A DNA stretch of 64,000 nt from Schistosoma haematobium (GCF_000699445.3 NC_067196.1:79288364-79352363); one strand, 5' to 3'. Positions 46,601-58,094 are shown, counted from the stretch's first letter. Numbers and translations: made by a program. The notes: generated by a model not told the origin, from the letters alone.

Positions 46601-47094
46601 GCACTCTGAATATAAGTGAAAAATAGATATTTCATTCTTTCAATGTGTATGTTGGATTTGAAATGCCTTTTATTACCAAAGAAACACTTACAGAAATCAT
46701 ATTAATACTCCAAAAGCCATATAAACTAACATGATCACATGAATTTCCCAATCACAACAATTGCTTATAAGTATTTATAATTAATTGAAATAGTCAACCA
46801 TATTTGGATGCCTTAAGGCTAATAACTTCAAAAACATATTTAACAATTTTCCGGTAGCGAAACCTTAATCTTATTCTAAATGAATGGTATTTAGTTGCCT
46901 ATGATGATGATGTTATGATTTTAGAAATGATTCAGTCTATGATTATTTTATGATTCACTTTGCTTTTTCTCATGTAGATCAAAACGAAACTAAACAATAT
47001 ATATGTCCTTACGATCATTAGTAAAATGACTGCGGCGAAAATTCTTGTCTAATTTGACGGTTAGCGTTTTTTAGAAAGGTTATTTTCTACGGGA

Positions 47095-47190
47095 TTGAGT
47101 TGCCGACCCCATGCCCAACCCTCCCTCTTTGTGTTGGCTTGGGACCGGCAGTAGCCTTAGAAGAGCTACAGGGGGAGTTGTTTAATTTGA
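47095..47190 (+). repeat. GC-rich fragment, probable retroelement 5'UTR piece
   Basis: GAGTTGCCGACCCCATGCCC, TTGGCTTGGGACCGGCAGTA and GAAGAGCTACAGGGGGAG stand out from the AT-rich flanks. The style resembles schistosome RTE 5'UTR sequence, but no other copy lies in this window to confirm it. Confidence 0.35.
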
Positions 47191-47965
47191 CACGTTCTTA
47201 TAATTTTTATGGTTTTACACAAATAAGCCATGATATCGTCAAAAATATTTTAAAGAATTCTGACAGAAAGTATATCGTTTAAATTTTTAATGTATAAAAT
47301 GTTATTTTTGGATTATGATAGCAATTGCAGGTCGATAAATATACCTCACTTAATACAAATTCATCATAGAAGTATTTTTAACTTATCCTATAACATAACT
47401 AGATGTTAATGATGTCATATATTTCATTTGAACAACACCAACAGCTGGTGAATATTAAGTGGCACAGTTCTTAAAGGTTATATTTAGTGATAAGAATTTA
47501 AAACCGACAATATTGTTGACATGTGACAGCAACCAATGTTTAGTTACGATTAAGAAATACTTCTAACTACCTGACACCATATAAGACTATATCAAGATGA
47601 CCAGTCATAAATATAGTGATAATTAGAGCAGGTGTTCAACAGCTAGTTATCACTAAATAACAAAGATCAACATTGAAACATTCACAAAACTACATATTTC
47701 ATTTAAAGTCATACAATTTCATATTTGAAAATTTTTGAATGAATTACAAACGTTCGACTTAGTTTATTGTGAAAAGCATTTAGAAACCTGGAATTCTCGT
47801 CATAACTGTTAGTAATTCTGACAGTTTATTCTTGTTTTGAAAGCAAATAATTCAACGGAGATAAATTTAAATTGTTTGAATGGATTTTTCAATTGATCAT
47901 TTATTGCTCATTACATAAATCATAAGCTTCAAAACTATCAAATTTTGATTATAATAATTTCTTTT
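47191..47965. other. AT-rich gap
   Basis: No supported feature. Confidence 0.4.
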
Positions 47966-48360
47966 TAATAGCTGAATTCGCGAGTCGATCTAAGCTAGAT
48001 CACTGCTGGAAACTTGGAAGCACTGAACTACTGTTTCGTCCTAGCATGGAACTCTTCAGCAGAGCTCATCCACGATTCCCAACGTGAGACTCGAACCCAA
48101 TCTCACGCTCTTACACTAAACCTCTTGACCACTGAGCCGACATCCAATGGTATTAATGTCAAACTTATGTCGACACATGGTATTGCGCAATCATTCATCC
48201 CTTATCTGAGGTAGATGTCTGTCTCTACTCGACACTGCTAAGGAGTCCCATACTAGGAAAAACGGCAGTTTGCTCCTTTCAGGTTTTCAATGGTGGTCTA
48301 ACTCATATCGACTCATGCATCCAACTAATAAAATTACTACAATCTCCGCAAATTCCATTC
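47966..48360. mobile_element. Foldback hammerhead-SINE unit
   Basis: An inverted copy (tail, ribozyme, B-box-like complement near 48085, A-box-like complement near 48125-48145, head) joined to a sense ribozyme and tail (about 48228-48360). The sense ribozyme reads CTAAGGA and AAAAACGG and is dead. The inverted one keeps its core and is listed separately. Confidence 0.75.
48018..48068 (-). ncRNA. Hammerhead ribozyme, core largely intact
   Basis: On the minus strand: CTGAAGAG (48059-48052), stem II GTTCC/GGAC with one G-U pair, GAAAC (48037-48033) and the permitted triplet GTT (48028-48026). Stem I is reduced to about 3 bp (CTG/CAG) and stem III is weak, so cleavage is possible but doubtful. 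Confidence 0.45.
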
Positions 48361-48844
48361 GGATAGTAATAATTTTTGTCTGTGATTTTATTTCTCAACT
48401 ACAGGACTATCTATAATCTATTTTAGTTGAATTAGAAACAGATGAAAAACTGATACTAATCTATTTTTGTTATTTGCATAGGTTTTTAAAACGAACTGAT
48501 TTAATGATACTCTGCATATGAACTCCACTAAATGAAAGACACGAATTACATTAAAGCTGTTGGTGATAATGACGATAAAAATTTTAAACGGAGAGGATTT
48601 AAAATAAATATACCAGCAATAATGCCACTGACATGGTAAGCTGATAACTGTCGCTTTTTGAATTCATAGACTTGGCTAAAGTTTTCTGCTAGCTACTACG
48701 TCACTGGCACATAATAAGCCTGTATTCTTTTGTCTATCAATCATTTTGAAAGAGTTAAGAACGGCAACATTATAGCAAATATCGTTTAAGTGTTCAGGTA
48801 TTGGATTGTTAAATTCCCTTTAGTCACCATTTAGTTAAGTATAC

Positions 48845-49115
48845 TTTAGATGGCATTTGGAGTGAACAGTACTGGGTCCAAGTTCCAAAGTGAACATCAA
48901 CTCTGAGATCCAGGTACATGCAGCTGACGAGTCCTAAGTGAGACGAAACGCACGCACTGGATTCCACTGCTAGTCACCATCCATCTTAATTTACAATGCT
49001 TAAGGCAATATTGAGGCAATACGCACAGTATGCACATATGCCAATAATAGACTAATCAATTGCAGTCCTGAACAGCAATGGGAAGATTCAGTAAACAATA
49101 CCAAGTGTATTTAAT
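48845..49115 (+). mobile_element. Smα-like hammerhead SINE
   Basis: Head (GATGGCATTTGGAGTGAACA, GTGAACATCAACTCTGAGAT), ribozyme 48900-48990 and tail (AGGCAATATTGAGGCAATAC, CACATATGCCAATAATAGAC, GGGAAGATTCAGTAAACAAT). The ribozyme has CTGACGAG and GAAAC, but the triplet is GCA in place of GTC and stem II has a mismatch, so it is probably inactive. The most complete sense Smα copy here. Confidence 0.8.
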
Positions 49116-49444
49116 ACAAACATATACTGTTCTCTCTCATTTTCTATTGTATATGCTTTATCCCGCATACGTCACTTGATAAATAGATTTATTGTCGTAT
49201 TTTGGAGGCAAATGATATGTCGATTTCCTATTTATTTTGGACACCAACTCGTTCCTCATAAGTTGATAAACCTTATTGTTTGATAAGCGCCTTTAAGTGT
49301 AATATTTATTTTATACTTAGTAAATTCAATATTTTCATCTCATTTAAAGTGAAAGGGTAGGAAACAAGATTGTTTGTTTCAAGTTATTATCATACTTTAA
49401 ATATTTGTTCTAAGTTTTAGCTTACTAAACGATAAATTTCTATG

Positions 49445-49815
49445 ATCAGAAGGGGTTTTGTGGAGATTTTAGTAATTTCAATAGTCGAAATCATGAGTCA
49501 ACTAAAACTAGACTACCATAGAAAACATGGAATCACTGGATAGCCGTTTCTTCCCACTGTGGGACTCTTCAGCAGTGCGCATCCACGATTCCGCCTCGCG
49601 AGATTCGAACCCGGGACTTATCAGTCTCGCGCACAAGCGCTCAACCATTAGACCACTGAACCAACACCCAACGGTGTTAATGTCTAACTTCATAAATGCG
49701 CATTGATGAGGAGTCCCATACTAGGACCAAAACGGCCGTCCAATGCTTCCAAGTTTTCCATGATGGTCTAATTTCAGTTGACTCAAGATTTCAACTATTG
49801 AAATTTCTATAGGTA
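49445..49815. mobile_element. Foldback hammerhead-SINE unit
   Basis: An inverted full SINE (tail from GATCAGAAGGGGTTTTGTGG, ribozyme about 49530-49582, B-box-like complement about 49604-49614, tRNA-like block to about 49670) joined to a sense ribozyme plus tail (about 49697-49815). The inverted ribozyme has CTGAAGA, GAAAC and ATC with a strong stem II but a G-A first pair; the sense one has A in place of C3 and CAAAAC. Confidence 0.75.
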
Positions 49816-50172
49816 TTGGTCTTCACGTAGAGAGTTTTTTTTTCAATTTTTTTAAATTCTTAGTAACTGATACGTTCTATGAATATTTTTCATCTATATT
49901 TCAAATAAAAGCAAAATGTTAACACTTTTTTTTCAAAAGTTACTGTTCCCTCCTCTCTCTCTCTCCCTGTTATTCATTTGTAAAATGAATCATTCATTTA
50001 ATCCTTTTTGATGATGAACACAAAATAATTCATAATTAAATCATCTTCATAGAGTTTGATCAACTTGAAATACTCTTTTTTTTAAAAAAATTATTTATGA
50101 TTTAATGATAAAAATGATGTAGATAAAGAAACGAATTTATAGAATTTTATCAGATAATTAATATTAATATTA
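49816..50172. other. AT-rich gap
   Basis: Only a CT-rich run at about 49951-49969. Confidence 0.4.
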
Positions 50173-50180
50173 ATTAAAGT
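50173..50180. repeat. 8-bp TSD, left (Merlin MITE)
   Basis: ATTAAAGT, repeated exactly at 50461-50468. Eight to nine bp duplications are typical of Merlin insertions. Confidence 0.75.
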
Positions 50181-50460
50181 GATGAGACTATAATTTATGG
50201 ACGAAACTAACCAATCAGGTTTTAAATTTTGGTGCAAAATTCACTCATCCATTTGGTTGAATAGAATTTTGGCAGTATAGATTATGTCAGTTCGTGATGA
50301 AAATTCAAAAATTAATTGCTAATCCTAACTATCAACTGTAAATCATAATTTTAGTTCCTTACATTAGTTTATATAACTCATTTGATTCTAGTTATTAGGT
50401 GGGCACTCTCAAGGTCAGTTTAGAGTTGCTCAAAGGTTGTCCATAAATTATAGTCGCACC
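50181..50460. mobile_element. Non-autonomous Merlin-type MITE
   Basis: A 280-bp element bounded by 24-bp imperfect terminal inverted repeats with the core GACTATAATTTATGGAC and exact 8-bp target duplications. Its right 60 bp (CTCAAGGTCA...TCAAAGGTTGTCCATAAATTATAG) matches the right end of the Merlin relic at 51016-51786. It has no coding capacity. Confidence 0.8.
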
Positions 50461-50468
50461 ATTAAAGT
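50461..50468. repeat. 8-bp TSD, right (Merlin MITE)
   Basis: ATTAAAGT, the partner of 50173-50180. Confidence 0.75.
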
Positions 50469-50573
50469 CATTTCAGTTTTTTTACTCAATAATAATAATG
50501 TCTTTAGGGTATATAAACTACTACTATAGTATTTCTGATAAGCTATATCACATTTATCTATTTATTAGGATTT

Positions 50574-50760
50574 CAGGATGGGTTTTGTAGATATTACATA
50601 GTAACTTTTTAATGGTTGAGATTATGAGTCATTTGAAACTAGACCATTATGAAAAACCTGAAAGCAGTGACCAGTGAAGTTCAACTGGGACTGTTGTGAG
50701 GTAGTAACTCACTGATGACAATGGTGGATGTGTCGCTCAATTTCATGGATTAGTTGAAGT
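50574..50760. mobile_element. Rearranged SINE: inverted tail fused to sense head
   Basis: The inverted tail (TTCAGGATGGGTTTTGTAG to AAACCTGAAAGCA) breaks within the stem I sequence and continues as a sense head block (GTGACCAGTGAAGTTCAACT, TGGTGGATGTGTCGCTCAAT). The ribozyme and tRNA-like block are lost at the junction. Confidence 0.65.
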
Positions 50761-51015
50761 TACCACACACGTATATATACATACAAGTTAAGAAAATTTA
50801 GGTATACACTCAACTGTAAAATATTACATATAGATGGGGGAATATTTTTGGATTATTAGGCTTAATGTAGCACAACATGATACATTAATAACTACTGAAT
50901 TTGAATAAACTTCATTAATCTAATTCGTTTCATATTGTGCGGATCATGATTTCAATAAATTGAATCTTAAACATACACTGCCGACCGCACATTATTAGTA
51001 TCACTAGAATTTTTT

Positions 51016-51786
51016 GGCGGGACCATAATTTATGGGCGAGCGTTTGAGGGGTTTCAAGTTCACGGCACCAGTTTCAGTACCTGATACTGACGTATGATCG
51101 GTTCACAGCAGATTTTAGATAAAACGTGATAATTGAGTGTCCACAACAAATAAGACTACTAAGAAGTTCCTTTGTTTGTGACTGTTGTACTCAAATGACT
51201 TGTGGACCTTATGCAGACTACTGTGATGATGCCTCCCGATGTAATATGTGTTGGAGTAAAAGGTCTGCTAGGACAAGATTATTTTGCTAGATCCAATTTG
51301 AGACTATGGCAAATTATGACAGTTGTTGCGAACTGGATAATAAAAGCACCAGTAAAACTGGTTGCATCCAGGTTCTACAATATATACGAACGATTGGAGA
51401 GAGTACAGACGCCTACATAGAGTTGGTTATGTGCATTGTCGTTATCCATAAGTGGTATTTTGTGGACCCGACAACCAGAGTGCACACAAACAATATTAAA
51501 GCTATGCGGTCGAGGCTGAAAGAGTCCTTCCGAACTAATCATATCTCCAGAAGCCGACTATTATGGAGCCATATACATGATTTCCTCTACTGTATACATT
51601 TAGAACCTCTGAACCTCTTTCTAACCTTGAAAAATTTTTGAACCATGTAACAGAAGTGAATCCACTTTATTTCTTTTGTTTTGTATAATATATTTTTCCT
51701 CTGTACTGACTGTTTTCTTATTAGTGAATATTTCTCAAGGTCACTTAAGATTCCTTCAAAGGTCGTCCATAAATTATAGTCTCGTC
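51016..51786 (+). mobile_element. Merlin DNA transposon relic
   Basis: Terminal inverted repeats: left at 51016-51039 (GGACCATAATTTATGGGCGA at the core), right ending at 51786 (TCGTCCATAAATTATAGTCT). About 770 bp, shorter than autonomous Merlin elements, so part of the transposase is missing. No matching target duplication is visible at the two ends. Confidence 0.75.
51184..51641 (+). pseudogene. Merlin transposase remnant
   Basis: In broken frames: an N-terminal Cys-containing stretch (CGPYADYC, SRCNMCW), DYFARSNLRLWQIMTVVANW, which fits the Merlin/IS1016 N-terminal helix region, then after a gap KWYFVDPTTRVHTNNIKAM and RSRLKESFR. The latter corresponds to the FVDP..G.HTN.IE..W..LK motif that ends the catalytic domain; the catalytic Glu position is Lys here. 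The central catalytic Asp region is deleted. The encoded enzyme would have cut and joined Merlin ends; this copy cannot. Confidence 0.75.
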
Positions 51787-53485
51787 CAACTTATGATTAA
51801 AACTTGTGTATTGGAATAAGTGATATGACTGAATTAACAATATTTCCACTTGGGATTTTATTTTACTTTGTTATTTTTCTTTTCTCTTTTACAAATCATG
51901 ATTTACTTGACAAAAAAGGTATGTAATATAGTTTTTAAATTATAATATGGACGAATGAAACAAATGACTGGTTTTTATTTACATATAAATGTATAAAAGG
52001 ACCTCACTTCTCCCAAGCATATGGTGAAGCATTTATGACTGAGTAATTTAAGAATGAATTTAAAGTATAAATACGGTTTGTCATTTTTTAAAATTCTAAT
52101 AAAAGTCATGGTTATATCATTTCATTAAAACATGTATTACACAGTTTTAAACGAAAAGGGACTCATGTAGATCTCGGATCTATGAGACGGGTTTTCTTCG
52201 GTAGATTTATAACTTGACAAACTTTACTGACTTACATTCAAGAAATTAAAAAAATACAACTTGTCATTTGATTTTCCTCTTTTTATTCAAAACTACAAAT
52301 AAAATCTAATTTACTGAGGTAACGTAATACTATCAAATTGCTTAGAATAAATTAGAGAGCAAAGTGTCAGCATTTGTACTGGTGTATTAAGAATTAAATT
52401 TCTAGACCATAAAACTCATAGTTTTCATTTATAGCTAAATTTAGAACCAGAGATCACATGTAATGTTATTAATGTTAGACAATACTGGATAACTGCAATA
52501 TTAGAATGTGATTTTTTATATTAAAGAGGAAGAATGTCTCACATTAAGTCGGCGCCCAAATATTCTGAAACTATTCGTTCAAATTTAGACGAAAGTTCTT
52601 ATTTGTGAATTTTTATAGTTTGTATCTTAACTAATATCAGCACTCTAATACAATTTAGAAAAAATGATACTGGCGAGAACAAATAATCATCAACATCAGG
52701 TATATCATTCCCAATTAAACAAAATTTTCAAACTCAACCAATGAAATTAAACTAATGACTGAATAAGAAGTATAATTTTCAGAGTTTATAAACGAACATT
52801 ATTGAATTTTCATTTTAAAGAATTCTAAAAAACTAAGCCATAAAACATAATTAATTATTACATTTTAATTGAACTTTAATTTTCTGCTCTTAATATAGTC
52901 TAAATATATCCTCCAGTCTCATAAATAAGTCTGATCATATTTTCAATCAATCAATAAGTTTTATTTTTTCTAACCAAGGTCTTGTATATTCGAATTTGTT
53001 CAGTTACCTAGATTTCTTAATCTATAGTTAATAACAATTAATATATTACTAATGAACTAATTTAAACAATCTCGCAACATTAAATTAAAATAGCTATAAT
53101 TGAAATAGAGGAAATACTTTCATCTCTTCTTTAAATATAATTCAAAATACCTATATCTTGTAATCTTTTATAAGAGTGATGAATTTAGATCTACAATTTC
53201 ATAGAAGATAATTTGAATAGGATACTTTGTTTTGTTTTTTTTAGAAATACAAAGAAATTTTCGTAGATTCTTATCATTCATTTAATTAGAATAAGTTATA
53301 ACAACATAATAAATGATCAATGAATAACTTGGCGACAAATAAATTTATTTAAATAATAAATAACAATTTAGTAAGAAGAAATAGAACAAAAGAAAAAAAA
53401 CATATAACTAATCAATGAAGAGAGAAAAAAAGCATCGAAGATAAATAATAGTTAGAACAGATAATCATGAATGAAATAATTTTGT
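51787..53485. other. Very AT-rich gap
   Basis: No supported feature in 1.7 kb. Confidence 0.45.
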
Positions 53486-53846
53486 GACTGAGATTATGAA
53501 CCGATTGATGTTAGACCACCGTCGGAAATCTGGAAGCACTGGACGGCCATTTCGTCCTATCGTGGGACTCCTCAACAGTGCGCATCCACGATCCCGCTGG
53601 CAAGATTCAAACCCAGGGCTTTCAGTCTTGCACGCGAACCCTTAACCTACTGGACCATTCAGCCAGCATCCAATGGTGTTAGTGTCTAACCTCAACCAAT
53701 TCACGAAATTGTGCGACCATCTTCCACTGTACTGAGGTAGATACCTGTCTCTACCCGACACGGATTAGCTCCACTGATCACGGCTCCTCACTAGAACTCC
53801 AAGAATTCCCTCATGAAGCTATTCACTAGTGAGCACATGTTAATTA
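53486..53846 (-). mobile_element. Full hammerhead-SINE
   Basis: In minus-strand sense: head (GAGGAGCCGTGATCAGTGGA, GGGTAGAGACAGGTATCTAC), tRNA-like block, B-box-like GGTTTGAATCTTG, a ribozyme with TTGAGGA, GGACGAAAT and GTC, and an ACATCAATCGGTTCATAATC tail. Only C3 is wrong in the ribozyme core. It abuts the next foldback element. Confidence 0.8.
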
Positions 53847-53847
53847 C

Positions 53848-54024
53848 CAGTATAGGGGTTGTGGAGATCATTAAGTTTTTGATTGAGATCATGAACCAAT
53901 TGATGTTAGACCACCATTTGAAACCTGGAAGCACTGGACGGCCGTTTTGTTCTATTGTGGGACTCTTTAATCGGTCCATGATCTCAATCAAAAACTTATT
54001 AATCTCCACAACCCCTATACTGAG
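53848..54024. mobile_element. Foldback element with 54-bp terminal inverted repeats
   Basis: Left arm from 53848 (CAGTATAGGGGTTGTGGAG) and right arm ending at 54024 match over about 54 bp with four mismatches. Between them is only an inverted ribozyme 3' half and tail (CCTGGAAGCACTGGACGGCC). It is the compact, bounded form of the inverted SINE unit. Confidence 0.8.
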
Positions 54025-54389
54025 AAATAAGTTTAGTCAATTTACATTTGAATGAGAATACATTATTTATACCATAAAACTAACATAAATATTAATATAT
54101 TTATGTTTCAAAATTTACTCTTTTCAATTTATAAATATACAAAGCATTATAAATTAATGTTGATTCAATGTAATCAAAATCATTCATTTGATACATTATC
54201 AACTATTAAAAGGACTTATGAGAATTTGTGCTATTTTAAACAGTTAGATGTCAGTAATAAATATGGACAAGTATGAAATAGAAGTTAGTTTTTTTGTTAT
54301 TTTCAATAATTAAATACATTTGAATATGTAACTGATCTCAATGGTTGCATTCAAGAATTTTAATATACCGATGTTAAAAGTTATTTATA

Positions 54390-54715
54390 ATCAGACAGGA
54401 CTTTTGTGGAAATTTTAGTAATTTTATAGTTGAATTCATGAGTCAGTTGAAGTTAAACCACTATGGAAAATCTAGAAACACTAGATGGCGGTTTCGTTCT
54501 ACTACAAGACTCTTCATCAGTGCACATCCACAATCCCATCTCATGAGATTCGAATCTAGAACCTGTCAGTCTCGCGCGCAAACGCTTTACTGGACCGGCA
54601 TCCAACAGTGGTAATGTCTAACTTCAACTGATCCATGAAGTTGAGGTGGCGGATATCAAGCGCCTTCAAGTTTTCCATTATGGTCTAGCTTCATGAATTC
54701 AACTAGTAAATTAAA
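54390..54715. mobile_element. Foldback hammerhead-SINE unit
   Basis: An inverted SINE (tail, ribozyme about 54475-54530, B-box-like complement near 54546-54557, head) followed by a short sense tail (about 54655-54705). The inverted ribozyme has A in place of C3 and ATC. Confidence 0.7.
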
Positions 54716-55334
54716 ATTAAAATTATTTAGTTTATTTCCAGAAGTGTATTTATCAACTAAAAGAAATCTACACTTGAGAATTTTAAAAATTACGCATATA
54801 CTTTGTGATATCATCTAATTAATACCAGATTTATAATAAAGTAATCACTGATGATATATAAAAACTATTCTAGATGTGTCTTATTACGTTTTTAAGCAAT
54901 GTAATTGCAAGAAACCATTTAGAAGTTATTTACATCAAAATATATAATAAAATACTTGGCTTCATATGTCACAATCGAATGAAAACAGCCTGTGTCTTTT
55001 TTCAAAGAAATGATGAATACGTAGAATATATTGTAAGTTATGTCTAAGAATCATAAAATACGCGTAGAATAAATAAAGTTTTTTATCTTAGAGAAATGAG
55101 TTTAACATCACGACTTTGAGTTAATTGATTATCGTTTCACATGTCAAATCGACTAAGTTTAAAATTTCTCCTCTTGTTGACGTATATATCGTATTATTAT
55201 TATTAACAAAATGTCATTGTTGTTTATAATATGAAGTTGCATACATCCAATTTCCTTATACACTCACGTTATATTTAATATTACTACAAATAATGGTAAT
55301 TTTTTCTATGATATATATTTGTAATTATTTTCAC
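54716..55334. other. AT-rich gap
   Basis: No supported feature. Confidence 0.4.
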
Positions 55335-55545
55335 AGTTGAATTCACGAATCCACGAACTGAACGGCCGTTTCGTCGTAGTGTGGGACTCCTCTTTAATGA
55401 GCATTCACGATTCCTCACGTGGGAGTCGAACCTAGTACGTTCAGTCACACGCACTTACACCTAACCTCTAGACTACTGAACCGACGTTCAACAGTGTTAA
55501 TGTTTAACTTCAATCGATCCATGATCTACAATCCCTATATTGATA
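55335..55545 (-). mobile_element. Hammerhead-SINE with internal tail deletion
   Basis: Inverted copy with the tail shortened (ATTCACGAATCCACGAACTG), GGACGAAAC-like and GTT blocks, but the CTGANGA block destroyed; B-box-like complement near 55420-55432 and tRNA-like block to about 55480. Confidence 0.65.
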
Positions 55546-56063
55546 CATATAATTAATTAGAACATTTTATAAAACAATCTCGGCATAAAATCTTTTGTGG
55601 TAAAAGTTCAATAAATGACTGAGTTGATTCGGAATAAAACATTAAATCACTTCAGCTTAAAATAAATTGGTCTTATTAATTATAAAGATTCTGGCAAATA
55701 ATCTTTGACATTTCGACGCACATCAAACTATGTATTGGTTAACATATACTTTTTGATATCTAAAAAGAGTAAATGACTATTTTGCATTAAAATAAGTCGA
55801 ATTCAACGAATTTATCATTAAAAAAAACATGACAAAGAAACTAAAGGCTAACAGATGTTAATGTTTATTTCGGTTTTTACTGTGACTGAAACTATGGTAT
55901 AAACAGATGATGAATCATGATATAGCGGAGACAAATACATATGGACGATTAATATCATATAAAAAAAATAAAATATGCCTAGAACAAAGAGTCAACTACA
56001 TTGTAATATATATATAGATAAAGGAGAGAGAATTATATAAGATACGATTCAATATACTTATAA
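55546..56063. other. AT-rich gap
   Basis: No supported feature. Confidence 0.4.
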
Positions 56064-56465
56064 TTAGAGGGGTCTTGTGGATATTATAGTAATTTAATAG
56101 TTGAATTCATGAGTCCGTTGAAGCTAGACCACCATGGAAAACCTGGAAGCACTGTGCGACCGTTTTGCTTTAGTATGGGACTCTTCAGTAGTACGCATCC
56201 AAGATTCCGCCGTGCAAGATGCGAACTCAGGACCTATTAGTCTCGCGCGCGAACGCTTAACCACTAGATCACTGAGCCGGCCGGCATCCAGCAGTGTTAA
56301 TGCCTAACTTCAACCAATCCACAAAGTTGCGCCACCGTCCACCATTGTCGTGGGTGCGCACTACTGAAGAGTTTCAAACTGGGATGAAACGGCCATCCAA
56401 TGCTTTCAGATTTTCCATGGTGATCTAGCTTCAATCGACTCATGAATTCAGCCATTAAAATACTT
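56064..56465. mobile_element. Foldback hammerhead-SINE unit
   Basis: An inverted full SINE (tail, ribozyme about 56145-56195, B-box-like complement near 56224, tRNA-like block with TCTCGCGCGCGAACGCTTAA) and a sense ribozyme plus tail (56350-56460). The inverted ribozyme has AAAAC and GCA. The sense one keeps CTGAAGA and GAAAC with an ATC triplet and a G-U-rich stem II, so it is borderline. Confidence 0.75.
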
Positions 56466-56489
56466 ATAATTATCAAATATTTCATAAAA

Positions 56490-56655
56490 ATGCATTTTAG
56501 CTAGTAGTGAATGTAGGAAATGCGTTGCTCCTTATTTGAGACTCGTCATTTACGTGAACGTCGACCCCAGTGTTGACTTTCACACGGATGTTGAAATCCA
56601 GTACATACCACTTCAAATTAAAACTCATTCTCAACGACGCCACTGTGACCAAGTA
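56490..56655 (-). mobile_element. Decayed Smα-like element
   Basis: On the minus strand: AACGACGCCACTG complement region, TGAAAGTCAACACTGGGGTC, then ATGACGAGTCTCAAATAAGG and CTAGCTA. The ribozyme has lost C3 and has GCAAC for GAAAC. Confidence 0.5.
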
Positions 56656-57897
56656 GACTAACGTGTTTGACATATATAAATTCATTTGGTATGGTTTGCA
56701 TTTACTGTTATTGATATTGGGAACTACAACTGGTTACTTTTTATTAGAATGTATTCATTCTGAGTGGATCTATACTGTCATTTATTTAAGAGACTACTCA
56801 ATTGTAGTCATTGATATCAATAACAGGAAAAGAACAATCTTTACAACAATCACATTTATGAATAATTAGAAATGTTATATAAAATGGTTAACGAAATAAA
56901 AGAAATAAAGATTTTAATTTATTTGTTACCGACGAATTTATTATTTTAATCATATTTCTTAGTTATGCATGAGAATCTATAAATAATAACTTAATTTTCG
57001 TCGAAAGTTCTGGATTCGTAGATTTTATCATACACTGGAACAAGTAATATTGTCAACTTCATAGATCCAAATTTAGTTTATTGTGCTATGTCTATGACAA
57101 GTTTCTTATCTGCTGATATCCTCTGAGTCGTCAAACATCACTTGACAAAACTGCTAATCACAATAAGCTTGTCCATGTACTAAACCAATGATATGTCGAT
57201 CAGCACTAGCAGCCTTGAGTCAACTTGAAATCCTTATTGATAGCTTCTGGACTAGCTTAGCCCATTTAGTCCAGAACACAAATATCAGCCTCCACTTCGT
57301 GGGTCGCATATTTCAGACACACTTTGTTTACATTCAAAAAGATCAGATCACATCACACTACAAATTAAAAAATAATTTCTATACAATTATACGTTTTACT
57401 GAAGCATGAACTGCAAAATGTAAAAATTATGAACTTCGTTTTAAAATCAACTTTACTCCGTCCATCATTACTGATCATTTTAACTATGTTTTAAGAGTAC
57501 TGTATCATAAGCAGATAAGTTTGAACTAGTTGTTCAACAATGTAACTGAGAATGAGTCATGTGTTGATTAAAAGTTCATAAAATTCATGGATTAATTTCA
57601 AGATGTGATAAGAGATTGTGATAGTTTCTTTTCTTTATGATATTTTCTTTAATTTGCTCACTAGAATTATCTTCAGAAATTCAATAAGACAGTTTCTTAA
57701 TATAAAATGTTCATTTTCATTTTGTAGCGAAATTTCTGTTTTGGTTGAATATTCAAATTGGACAAGATGTGTAGTTTTTTATATCTCACTTATTATACAA
57801 CCACTTTTGCTTCTTCATAATTGTAAAGGTTATTAATTACATACTTTATGTTTACTGACGGATTTAGATTAAGATAAAAAATAAACTAAATTCCAGT
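56656..57897. other. AT-rich gap with one dispersed repeat
   Basis: Apart from 57265-57365, no supported feature; the frames at 56663-56869 and 57618-57836 lack motifs. Confidence 0.4.
57265..57365 (+). repeat. Dispersed repeat shared with 21930-22045
   Basis: AGTCCAGAACACAAATATCA, GCCTCCACTTCG and CATATTTCAGACACACTTTG follow the same order as the earlier copy. Family unknown. Confidence 0.5.
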
Positions 57898-58080
57898 GAA
57901 GATCGATAGTGGCTGGCAGTGGAATCCAGGGCGCGCTTTTCATCTTATTTGGGACTCGTCAGTTGGATGTACCTGCATCCCAGAGATGATGTTCACTCCG
58001 GTACTCGGATCCAGTATACCATTCGCTTTAAACGCCGTCGAGTTATCGACTTAGCTACTGAGTCCTGATAGCTACCTGAC
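57898..58080 (-). mobile_element. Smα-like hammerhead SINE
   Basis: On the minus strand: head with a B-box-like GGATCCGAGTACC and GTGAACATCATCTCTGGGAT, then a ribozyme with CTGACGAG, GATGAAAAG and GCC in place of GAAAC and GTC, and CTGGATTCCACTGCCAGCCA. Well preserved overall but the cleavage site is altered. Confidence 0.75.
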
Positions 58081-58094
58081 TGTGCAATGGGGTG

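Noticed and set aside
54490..54530. Alternative hammerhead register using CTGATGA on the minus strand
   Set aside because: Shifting the core breaks stem II pairing; the usual register with lost C3 is the better reading.
42964..56465. CRISPR-like array from regularly recurring similar sequences
   Set aside because: Copies are dispersed, in both orientations, hundreds of bp long and of eukaryotic SINE type; no short regular spacers.
56663..56869. Membrane-like small ORF
   Set aside because: Hydrophobicity is expected from AT-rich codons; no start context, homology or neighbouring exon evidence.
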